6,499 nt of DNA from JBMOGA01 sp049318625 (lineage in GTDB: Bacteria; Pseudomonadota; Alphaproteobacteria; Rhizobiales; Hyphomicrobiaceae): positions 1-6,499 of the forward strand of contig JBMOGA010000114.1 in the NCBI GenBank assembly GCA_049318625.1, in the 5' to 3' direction. The notes beneath the pieces were generated by a model. It was given only the letters and a program-made list of their open reading frames with translations, was not told the DNA's origin and did not search any database. A program made the translations under genes and the position numbers. Below, one piece after another: positions 1-4,968 of this stretch. Position 1 is the first letter of the stretch, and each line of letters begins with the position of its first letter.

Positions 1-243
1 GGTCTTCGAGGCCACCTCGCGCAGCATCTGCGCGCCCATGTTCTCGAACTTGTCCTCGAGCTCGATCTCCTTGGCGACGGTCACGCCGTCCTTGGTCGTG
101 CGCGGGGCACCGAACGACTTCTCGATCACCACGTTGCGGCCCTTGGGACCGAGCGTGACCTTCACCGCGTCGGCCAGCACGTCGACGCCGCGCAGCATCC
201 GCTCACGCGCGTCATGGGAAAACTTCACGTCCTTTGCGCTCAT
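1..243 (-). CDS. groEL: 60 kDa chaperonin GroEL, N-terminal 81 residues (runs off the left edge)
   Basis: GroEL is the ATP-driven double-ring cytosolic chaperonin that folds proteins inside a cage capped by GroES. Only the first 81 of about 545 residues are present, all from the equatorial ATPase domain. The start MSAKDVKF and the nucleotide-binding segment TLGPKGRNV (residues 30-38) are intact. So are SFGAP (43-47), TKDGVTVAKE (50-59, with Lys51 and Asp52 at the nucleotide site) and ELEDKFENMGAQM (61-73). Numbering matches E. coli GroEL without gaps. The catalytic Asp87 and Asp398 and the apical domain lie outside the window. The ATG at 241-243 is preceded by GGAGAG (complement of 250-255), 8 bases away. 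The gene follows groES on the same strand after 105 bases, the usual groES-groEL operon. It should therefore share the CIRCE/heat-shock control upstream of groES. Identity is very secure. Whether it is one of several groEL copies, as in many rhizobia, cannot be seen. Confidence 0.98.
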   Translation of the reverse strand, partial: MSAKDVKFSHDARERMLRGVDVLADAVKVTLGPKGRNVVIEKSFGAPRTTKDGVTVAKEIELEDKFENMGAQMLREVASKT

Positions 244-348
244 TGCAAACTCTCCAGATTGGCAGCGAGGCGACCGCTCGCACGCGCCGCGCCGTTCGGG
301 TGGCGGGCGATCGAGCCGGTCGTCATGGCGTGTTGAGGATCGCGTCGA

Positions 349-663
349 TCAGGCCGCGGCCTTGACGCCCTTCGGGGTCTCGAGGACGCCCATCAGGTCA
401 CTCTCCTTCATGATCAACAGCTCCTTGCCGTCGATCTTGACCTCGGTGCCGGACCACTTGCCGAACAGCACCGTGTCGCCGACCTTGACGTCGAGCGGGA
501 CCAGCCGTCCCTGTTCGTCGCGGGCGCCCGGCCCGACGGCGACGACCTCGCCTTGCTGCGGTTTCTCTTGTGCGGTGTCCGGGATGATGATGCCGCCGGC
601 AGACTTCTGCTCGGCTTGAATGCGGCGCACCACGACCCGGTCATGCAGGGGGCGAAACTTCAT
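349..663 (-). CDS. groES: Co-chaperonin GroES (10 kDa chaperonin)
   Basis: GroES forms the heptameric lid of the GroEL folding chamber in the cytoplasm. The 104-residue product has the family's usual length, about 95-105. The N-terminal beta-barrel strand MKFRPLHDRVVVRRI is typical. The mobile loop spans roughly residues 16-33 and carries the GroEL-contacting hydrophobic tripeptide in GGIIIP (Ile25-Ile27, equivalent to Ile-Val-Leu of E. coli). The roof loop VGPGARDEQGR covers about residues 43-53, followed by VKVGDTVLF. The C-terminus contains ESDLMGVLE (87-95) and ends in Lys-Ala-Ala-Ala. The ATG at 661-663 has a strong GGAGG (complement of 672-676) 8 bases upstream, and no other start is plausible. 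groEL follows in the same direction. The upstream region carries CIRCE and a heat-shock-type promoter, so HrcA repression and heat induction are expected. Nothing is missing or unusual. Confidence 0.98.
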   Translation of the reverse strand: MKFRPLHDRVVVRRIQAEQKSAGGIIIPDTAQEKPQQGEVVAVGPGARDEQGRLVPLDVKVGDTVLFGKWSGTEVKIDGKELLIMKESDLMGVLETPKGVKAAA

Positions 664-741
664 GGGTTCAACCTCCGATCTTTGCCCTAACCAGTACTGT
701 GCCTGTGCGGGACGAGCATCCTAGGTGCCTCGGCCCGACCG

Positions 742-772
742 CGATTTTGGGATCGATTTTGGCACTTTCAAG
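742..772 (-). promoter_or_regulatory. Candidate RpoH/sigma-70 overlapping promoter for groESL
   Basis: On the minus strand CTTGAAA (complement of 766-772) matches the heat-shock sigma-32 -35 element. A 14-base gap leads to CCCAAAAT (complement of 744-751), a partial match to the RpoH -10 (CCCCATnT type). The same bases read as a housekeeping promoter: TTGAAA (5 of 6), 16 bases, CAAAAT (4 of 6). Transcription would start near 735, giving a leader of about 70 bases before groES. The -35 lies inside the CIRCE operator, so HrcA binding would block polymerase. The -10 is inferred and imperfect. Confidence 0.6.
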
Positions 773-785
773 GGGGGAGTGCCAA
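759..785 (-). promoter_or_regulatory. CIRCE operator (HrcA binding site) of groESL
   Basis: Read on the minus strand, the site is TTGGCACTC, nine bases, then AAGTGCCAA. The established CIRCE consensus is TTAGCACTC-N9-GAGTGCTAA, so the arms fit with one or two changes each and the spacer is exactly nine. The pairing extends outward by two A-T pairs, so 757-766 pairs with 778-787, and the innermost pair is mismatched. CIRCE is bound by the repressor HrcA, whose folding depends on GroEL, which gives feedback control. hrcA itself is not in the window. The site lies about 95 bases upstream of the groES start and overlaps the -35 element. Confidence 0.93.
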
Positions 786-817
786 AAAATGAACGGCGAA
801 CCCCTGCCGCCGGGGTT
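784..817 (-). terminator. Possible weak intrinsic terminator after the hydrolase gene
   Basis: On the minus strand two mutually exclusive hairpins can form. One is AACCCC-(7)-GGGGTT (812-817 with 799-804, perfect). The other is CGGCG-(9)-CGCCG (808-812 with 794-798). The second is followed by TTCATTTTTT (complement of 784-793). This sits about 85-120 bases past the stop codon of the upstream hydrolase gene and just before the groES promoter, where a terminator would be useful. The stems are short, and the T-run overlaps the edge of the CIRCE region, so the call is tentative. Confidence 0.28.
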
Positions 818-820
818 GCG

Positions 821-860
821 GACTAAAAATATTTTATATCAAGACGTTGATCCATGGATC
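821..860. other. AT-rich patch with a 12-bp palindrome between hydrolase and groES
   Basis: Positions 821-842 are almost pure A/T (AAAATATTTT is itself palindromic) in otherwise GC-rich DNA. They are followed by ATCAA-GACG-TTGAT (838-851) and the perfect palindrome GATCCATGGATC (849-860). The patch lies about 50-70 bases upstream of the groES -35. That is too far for a classical UP element, but possible for a bent-DNA or regulator site. No function can be assigned; the composition contrast is the observation. Confidence 0.4.
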
Positions 861-902
861 CGCGAGGCCGGAATGGCCGCCGGCGCCGCGGTGGGCGGGG
901 AT

Positions 903-1739
903 TCAGCCCCGCCGCGCCAGGTCCACGATGCGGGCCAGCATCGGGCTGTCGGGGTCGGTCAGCGCCTCGACGATGGTGAAGTGATTGGTGCCGGGCACAA
1001 CCACGCACTCGGCCTTCACGCCCGCCGCCGACCACGCTCCCGCGATCGCCAGGCTCTGCCGCAGGAATTCGCGGGACTCGTTGCCGCCAACGGCGGCGAT
1101 CAGCCAGCGGTCCTTGGGCGGCGGCGACCAGAACAGCGGGCTCATGGCACGGGCCGACGCCGCGTCGAGCTTGAGCGCGGGATTGAGCGAGGTCGGGATC
1201 AGCGGCTCGAGATCGAACACGCCGCTGATCGCATAGGCGGCGCGGACCAGATCGTCCGGCACGCCCGGCACCTTCGACCAGTCGGTGGCGAGCAACGCCG
1301 CCGCCAGGTGCCCGCCGGCCGAGTGTCCGACCACCACCGGCCGCCGTCCGGTCGTCCGCCACAGCGCGGCGAGACAGAGCTTCAACTCGTCGAGGATGGC
1401 GCCGATCGAGGCGGCCGGCGCGAGCGTGTAGGACGGCAGCGCCACGTCGCAGCCCTTGGCGACCAGTTCGCGCGCCACGAAGCTGTATTCCTTGCGGTCG
1501 CCGCGCTGCCAGTAGCCGCCGTGGATGTAGACCACCAGAGGCGTCGAGTGGCCGCGCCGACCCGTCGCGAACAGGTCGTAGCGGTGACGCTCGCCGCCGC
1601 CGTAGGCCAGTTCCTTGTAGGGGGACAGCTGGTCGCGCGTGCGCAGCGACTGGGCCAGCCAGCGCGGGATGATCTCCACGTGCTCGGGCACACGCTGGCG
1701 GTTGTTGTACTCAGCTTCGAGATCGAGCGCGGCCGTCAT
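903..1739 (-). CDS. Alpha/beta hydrolase of the kynurenine formamidase / esterase type
   Basis: A cytosolic serine hydrolase of 278 residues with no signal peptide. The N-terminus (LEAEYNNRQRVPEH, 7-20) resembles arylformamidase-type proteins. The oxyanion-hole motif HGGYWQ is at 73-78 and the nucleophile elbow GHSAGGH at 138-144, with Ser140. The probable catalytic His253 is in TNHFTIVE. The acid position, in the segment GGNESREFLRQS (218-229), aligns by eye with the Asp of mammalian arylformamidase but here is Glu221. Family members hydrolyse N-formylkynurenine, formamides or small esters, and the substrate here is not determined. No other tryptophan-kynurenine gene is nearby. The ATG at 1737-1739 follows a G-run (complement of 1745-1749) at 5 bases. 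It lies 54 bases downstream of the GMC dehydrogenase gene on the same strand, so co-transcription is likely. This suggests the hydrolase frees an alcohol or acid handled by the same pathway (inference). Confidence 0.92.
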   Translation of the reverse strand: MTAALDLEAEYNNRQRVPEHVEIIPRWLAQSLRTRDQLSPYKELAYGGGERHRYDLFATGRRGHSTPLVVYIHGGYWQRGDRKEYSFVARELVAKGCDVALPSYTLAPAASIGAILDELKLCLAALWRTTGRRPVVVGHSAGGHLAAALLATDWSKVPGVPDDLVRAAYAISGVFDLEPLIPTSLNPALKLDAASARAMSPLFWSPPPKDRWLIAAVGGNESREFLRQSLAIAGAWSAAGVKAECVVVPGTNHFTIVEALTDPDSPMLARIVDLARRG

Positions 1740-1772
1740 CCTATCCCCCAGAACCGTCCTGCCATCAGTCCA

Positions 1773-1804
1773 CCCGCTATAGCGGGCGCACGGTCAGGCC
1801 GCTA
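1773..1804. repeat. Three alternating copies of CCGCTA/TAGCGG around the GMC gene stop
   Basis: CCCGCTATAGCGGG (1773-1786) is a perfect 14-bp palindrome with no spacer. A third copy, CCGCTA, is at 1799-1804 and can pair with TAGCGG at 1780-1785 across a 13-base loop that contains the dehydrogenase stop codon. The array lies in the 54-base gap before the hydrolase gene. No T-run follows on either strand, so it is not a standard terminator. It could be an mRNA hairpin that sets relative expression or stability, or a protein site. Confidence 0.45.
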
Positions 1805-3425
1805 CTCGACCTTGGCGGGCATCTTCGCGGATCATGTCGGCGGCCTTCTCGCCGATCATGATGGCCGGCGCGTTGGTGTTGCCCGAGGTCATGGTCGGCA
1901 TGATCGAGACGTCGACCACGCGCAGCCCCTCGACGCCGTGCACGCGGAGCCGCGCGTCGACCACCGCCATCGGGTCGCTGCCCATTTTCGCGGTGCCGCA
2001 GGGATGGAAGATGGTCGTCCCCTTCGCCTTCGCGAATTCGATCAGCGCATTGTCGCCGTCCGTGGCTGGTCCCGGCACGTACTCGCGCACCACGATGTCG
2101 GCGAACGGTGGACGCACGACGATGCGGCGCGCCATCTTCATGGCGTCGAGCAGAACCTGCTTGTCGCCCTCCACCGCCAGGTAATTCGAGACGATGGACG
2201 GTGGCCGCGCGGCATCGGGCGAGGTGATGTGGATGTGACCCCGGCTTTCCGGCCGGAGCTGGCAGACCGACACGATCACGCCCGGGAACGGATGCAGCCC
2301 CTGGCCGGGGCCTTCGGCCGACAGCGGAATGAAATGGAACTGGATGTCCGGCACATCGAGGTCCGGCCGCGAGCGCGCGAATACGCCGACGACGCCGGCG
2401 CCGATGGTCAGCAGGCCGCGCCGGAACAGGACGTACTCGAGCCCGGTCCGGAACTGCAGCCACGGGCTGTGCCAGACATCGTTGAGACTGCCCGCGGCCT
2501 TCATCTCGTAGACCATGCGGGCCTGATAGTGATCCTGCAGGTTCTCTCCGACCCCCGGCAAAGCGTGCTGCACCGGCACGCCGGCCGCCTTCAGCACTTC
2601 CGGCGCGCCGATGCCCGACACCTCGAGCAATTGCGGCGAGCCGATCGCGCCGGCCGACAAGATAACCTCGCGGCGCGCCAGGATGCGCTTGGTCTGCCCG
2701 CCCTGACGAACCACGATGCCGACGGCCTTGCGGTTCTCCAGCAGCACCTTCTCGGTCGGCGCCTCGGTGACGATGGCGATGTTGTTCCGGCCACGGATCG
2801 GATTGAGGTAAGCGACGGCCGTCGTCGACCGGCGTCCCTTGTAGTTCGTGAGCTGATAGAACCCCACGCCTTCCTGCGAAGCGCCGTTGAAGTCACGCGT
2901 GTAGGGGATGCCTTCCGCCACGCACGCCTGGATGAACGCCTCGCAGATGGGGTTCTTCATGTGCACGTCGGAGACGCCGAGCGGCCCGTCGGCGCCATGG
3001 AAGTCGTCGGCGCCGCGTTCCTGTCGCTCCGCGCGCTTGAAGTAGGGCAGCACATCGTCGAACGACCAGCCGGCATTGCCGAGCTGGCGCCAGTGGTCGT
3101 AGTCGCCGGCCTGGCCGCGGACATAGAGCAGACCGTTGATCGCGCTGGTACCGCCGAGAACGCGCCCGCGCGGCCAGTTGATCTTGCGGCCACCGAGATG
3201 GGGCTCCGGCCCCGACTCGTACTGCCAGGTGATCTTGGGGTTGGTGATGTTCTTGTAATAGCCGGCCGGGATGTGGATCCAGATGTTGCTGTCCTTGCCG
3301 CCGGCCTCGACGATGGCGACCGTGCAGGTGGGATCTTCCGACAGCCGGTTGGCGACGACGCAACCGGCCGATCCTGCGCCGACGATCACGTAGTCGAAGG
3401 TTGCGCCGTCCGTGACGGTGGCCAT
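1794..3425 (-). CDS. GMC-family FAD-dependent alcohol (choline dehydrogenase-like) oxidoreductase
   Basis: A 543-residue flavoprotein oxidising an alcohol substrate to the aldehyde, passing electrons to an unseen acceptor. The FAD dinucleotide motif GAGSAG is at 16-21, with the ribose-binding acidic residue Glu40 (VEAGG). GMC signature 1, RGRVLGGTSAINGLLYVRG, is at 86-104 and signature 2, GAIGSPQLLEVSGIG, at 259-273. The active-site pair is His474 in FHPCGTAKMG and probably Asn518 in TSGNTNAP, the His/Asn pairing of choline dehydrogenase-type enzymes. Length matches BetA (about 550), but no betaine genes are adjacent, so choline is not claimed. The start at 3423-3425 is chosen over an upstream in-frame start at 3491. 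It is preceded by AAGGGGGGGG at 5 bases, and the FAD fold begins ten residues in; the extra 22 residues have no family character. No signal or membrane segment is visible. It leads a probable two-gene unit with the downstream hydrolase. Confidence 0.95.
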   Translation of the reverse strand: MATVTDGATFDYVIVGAGSAGCVVANRLSEDPTCTVAIVEAGGKDSNIWIHIPAGYYKNITNPKITWQYESGPEPHLGGRKINWPRGRVLGGTSAINGLLYVRGQAGDYDHWRQLGNAGWSFDDVLPYFKRAERQERGADDFHGADGPLGVSDVHMKNPICEAFIQACVAEGIPYTRDFNGASQEGVGFYQLTNYKGRRSTTAVAYLNPIRGRNNIAIVTEAPTEKVLLENRKAVGIVVRQGGQTKRILARREVILSAGAIGSPQLLEVSGIGAPEVLKAAGVPVQHALPGVGENLQDHYQARMVYEMKAAGSLNDVWHSPWLQFRTGLEYVLFRRGLLTIGAGVVGVFARSRPDLDVPDIQFHFIPLSAEGPGQGLHPFPGVIVSVCQLRPESRGHIHITSPDAARPPSIVSNYLAVEGDKQVLLDAMKMARRIVVRPPFADIVVREYVPGPATDGDNALIEFAKAKGTTIFHPCGTAKMGSDPMAVVDARLRVHGVEGLRVVDVSIMPTMTSGNTNAPAIMIGEKAADMIREDARQGRVAA

Positions 3426-3430
3426 GTCGT

Positions 3431-3440
3431 CCCCCCCCTT
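3431..3440 (-). promoter_or_regulatory. Ribosome binding site with an eight-G run that sets the GMC gene start
   Basis: On the minus strand AAGGGGGGGG lies 5 bases before the ATG at 3423-3425. It supports that start over the upstream ATG at 3489-3491, which would place this sequence inside the coding region. A run of eight Gs is unusual and could slip in replication. Confidence 0.7.
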
Positions 3441-3513
3441 GGTCCGTCGCTCTGCGGCGACCGGTTCGCGAACGCTTCCTGGCCCGGTCACGGCACCGCG
3501 ATCGTTCGCCGGG

Positions 3514-3541
3514 AATTAAGCACGCAGCAATGGTTTGTCCA
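3514..3541 (-). promoter_or_regulatory. Candidate promoter for the GMC dehydrogenase gene
   Basis: On the minus strand TGGACA (complement of 3536-3541) resembles a -35 box. After 16 bases comes TTAATT (complement of 3514-3519), a weak -10. This would give a leader of about 80 bases. The only A/T-rich spot in the spacer coincides with the -10. The spacer was searched on the plus strand for a PilZ-gene promoter and none was convincing. Confidence 0.33.
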
Positions 3542-3553
3542 ACCGGCCATTGC
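3527..3553. repeat. Inverted repeat GCAATGG-N13-CCATTGC, candidate operator
   Basis: The 7-base arms are perfect and separated by 13 bases, with the centre at 3540. The repeat overlaps the candidate -35 of the GMC gene. A second imperfect repeat, GTTAAG-N5-CCTAAC (3576-3592), lies just upstream in the direction of that gene. Arm and spacer sizes suit a dimeric transcription factor, but no regulator gene is in the window to pair with it. Confidence 0.4.
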
Positions 3554-3671
3554 CGCGCCGGCACGCGCCATCCGTGTTAAGCTGACCCTAACGATCTGCG
3601 GCCAGACTGGTGGACCCCTCCGGTGACGACCGCCGCCGGACGGCAGTTGCGCGCATCCGCATTGCGGTCTC

Positions 3672-3676
3672 GAGGT
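3672..3676 (+). promoter_or_regulatory. Ribosome binding site deciding the PilZ-like gene start
   Basis: GAGGT ends 5 bases before the ATG at 3682-3684. The in-frame GTG at 3610 has no comparable purine-rich sequence at the right distance, so the shorter product is preferred. Confidence 0.55.
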
Positions 3677-3681
3677 GCGTC

Positions 3682-4020
3682 ATGGGTACCGAGACTGTTC
3701 CGGGACGATCGGCGCTCCAGAGGCGCGCGCCCAAGGTGGGCTTCATTGCCACCCACGGATCTGCGGCCCTGCCATGCGTCGTGCGCGAGCGAACGGCCGC
3801 CGAAGCTCGCATCGAATACGCTGGCGCCGCCGCCATGCCGCACCAGTTCAAGCTCGTCGTAGCCGCCGACGGTGTCGAAGTGGACTGCCGGGTCGCCTGG
3901 CGCCATCGCCACACCTATGGCCTGCGGATCGTAACCTCCACGCCGGCGGCGGCAGCGGGGCCAGCCATCTCCCGCAGTCGCGCCGCCCGCCGCAAGGCCC
4001 TGTTCGACGCCGCGCGTTAG
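3682..4020 (+). CDS. Small single-domain PilZ-like protein with degenerate c-di-GMP motifs
   Basis: A 112-residue cytosolic protein whose residues 13-83 follow the pattern of short alphaproteobacterial PilZ domains. It has a basic start (QRRAPK, 13-18), a first strand, then LPCVVRERTAAEARIEY (30-46), MPHQFKLVV (52-60), VDCRVAWR (67-74) and a closing strand, TYGLRI (78-83). PilZ domains bind cyclic di-GMP through RxxxR and (D/N)xSxxG. Here the first is Arg14-x3-Lys18 and the second reads ERTAAEA, so the Asp/Asn, Ser and Gly are replaced by Glu, Thr and Glu. Binding is therefore doubtful, and it may be a non-binding structural or protein-contact version. The tail (90-112) is Ala/Arg-rich and probably disordered. 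The ATG at 3682 is preferred to the GTG at 3610 for its ribosome site and because the domain begins soon after. It stands alone between two minus-strand units and converges on the dehydrogenase gene with 15 bases between stops. The family assignment is by pattern only. Confidence 0.72.
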   Translation: MGTETVPGRSALQRRAPKVGFIATHGSAALPCVVRERTAAEARIEYAGAAAMPHQFKLVVAADGVEVDCRVAWRHRHTYGLRIVTSTPAAAAGPAISRSRAARRKALFDAAR

Positions 4021-4035
4021 CGCGCTCGCTCCCGC

Positions 4036-4929
4036 CTATCCGCCGGACTTGGCCGGCGGCGACAGGGCGCGATAGGTCGCGATCACCTGGCTGTCGTCCT
4101 TGGCCCCAAGACCCATTCCGGACGCCGCCAGGAATAACTGGTGGGCGAGCGCGGCCAGCGGCAGTCCCACCTTGGCCGACCGGCCGGCGTCGAGCACCAG
4201 GCTCAGATCCTTGACGAAGATGTCGACGGCGCTGGTCACCACGTCGGTGTCGGCGACCATCCGCGGCCCCCGGTTCTTCAGCATCCAGCTCGATGCGGCG
4301 GAGCCCGACAGGATCTCGAGCGCCAGATTGGGATCGATGCCGGCGCGCTCCGCGAAGGCGAGGCCCTCCGCCGCGACGGCGATGTGGGCGCCGCACAGCA
4401 ACTGATTGACGATCTTCATGGAGGCGCCCTGTCCGGCCTCCTCGCCGAGATGGTAGAGGTTGGAGCCCATCACGGTCAGCACGGGCCGCGCCGCTTCGAA
4501 CACGGCCGCCCGCGCTCCCACCATGATCGTCAGGGTGCCCGCTTCCGCGCCCACCACGCCGCCCGAGACCGGCGCGTCCACGAACGCCCGCCCGGTCGCC
4601 TCTACCCGCTTGGCGATCTCGGCGACCCGCGCCGGCGCGCAGGTGGCCATCAGCACGACCGAGGCGCCCGGCGCCAGCGCCTCCAGAGCGCCAGCCCCGA
4701 ACAGCACCGCTTCGGCCTGCTCGGCGTTGACGACCATCAGCACGAGCATCCCGGCGTCGCGGGCCGCTTCGGCGGCCGTTGCCGCGCCATGGCCGCCGAT
4801 CGCGACCAGCCGCGCCACCGCCTCGGGCCGCATGTCGTAGCCGACCACCCGATGCTGCGCCTCGACGAGGCGGCGCGCCATCGCCGAACCCATCGCTCCC
4901 AGACCCACGAAACCGATCGTTTTGGACAT
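4036..4929 (-). CDS. NAD-dependent beta-hydroxyacid dehydrogenase (3-hydroxyisobutyrate / tartronate semialdehyde reductase family)
   Basis: A 297-residue cytosolic oxidoreductase, the standard family length. The Rossmann motif VGLGAMG is at 8-14. Asp32 ends strand 2 (GYDMR), favouring NAD over NADP. The substrate-binding signature DAPVSGG is at 118-124. The catalytic Lys172 is in GQGASMKIVNQ (166-176), with Asn175. A second conserved lysine is in FVKDLSLVLD (238-247, Lys240). Members interconvert 3-hydroxyisobutyrate, tartronate semialdehyde/glycerate, L-threonate or similar acids. The ATCAPA stretch (95-100) and overall look also fit L-threonate-dehydrogenase-like proteins, so no gene symbol is given. 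The ATG at 4927-4929 follows AAGGGGGAAG at short distance. It lies 39 bases after the amidohydrolase gene on the same strand, a likely operon in which it would process a hydroxyacid or semialdehyde arising from the amidohydrolase product (inference). No terminator is visible past its stop, which faces the PilZ-like gene. Confidence 0.95.
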   Translation of the reverse strand: MSKTIGFVGLGAMGSAMARRLVEAQHRVVGYDMRPEAVARLVAIGGHGAATAAEAARDAGMLVLMVVNAEQAEAVLFGAGALEALAPGASVVLMATCAPARVAEIAKRVEATGRAFVDAPVSGGVVGAEAGTLTIMVGARAAVFEAARPVLTVMGSNLYHLGEEAGQGASMKIVNQLLCGAHIAVAAEGLAFAERAGIDPNLALEILSGSAASSWMLKNRGPRMVADTDVVTSAVDIFVKDLSLVLDAGRSAKVGLPLAALAHQLFLAASGMGLGAKDDSQVIATYRALSPPAKSGG

Positions 4930-4968
4930 TCTTCCCCCTTCGACGTTTTGTTGTACCGCGCCCGGCGT

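Noticed and set aside
244..348. A promoter or terminator between groES and groEL
   Set aside because: The 105-base gap shows only the groEL ribosome site and a trivial GATC-GCGTC-GATC repeat. There is no T-run hairpin and no convincing -35/-10.
38..619. A 193-codon open frame on the plus strand
   Set aside because: It is antisense to groEL and groES, whose identities are certain, and its product is Ser/Thr-rich without domain features.
1794..3425. Naming the GMC enzyme BetA (choline dehydrogenase)
   Set aside because: The FAD motifs and His/Asn pair fit, but they are shared by many GMC alcohol dehydrogenases, and no betaine aldehyde dehydrogenase or betI is nearby.
699..3626. A 975-codon open frame on the plus strand
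   Set aside because: It lies antisense to the GMC dehydrogenase and formamidase-like hydrolase, both with clear family motifs. Its product is Arg/His/Asp-rich with no recognisable domain, as expected from the complement of GC-rich codons. It has no convincing ribosome site.
3554..3671. A plus-strand promoter for the PilZ-like gene
   Set aside because: TAACGAT near 3589 resembles a -10, but no -35 at proper spacing was found.
3610..3681. A GTG-initiated 24-residue extension of the PilZ-like protein
   Set aside because: No ribosome site precedes 3610, the extension shows no domain character, and the ATG at 3682 has GAGGT in place.
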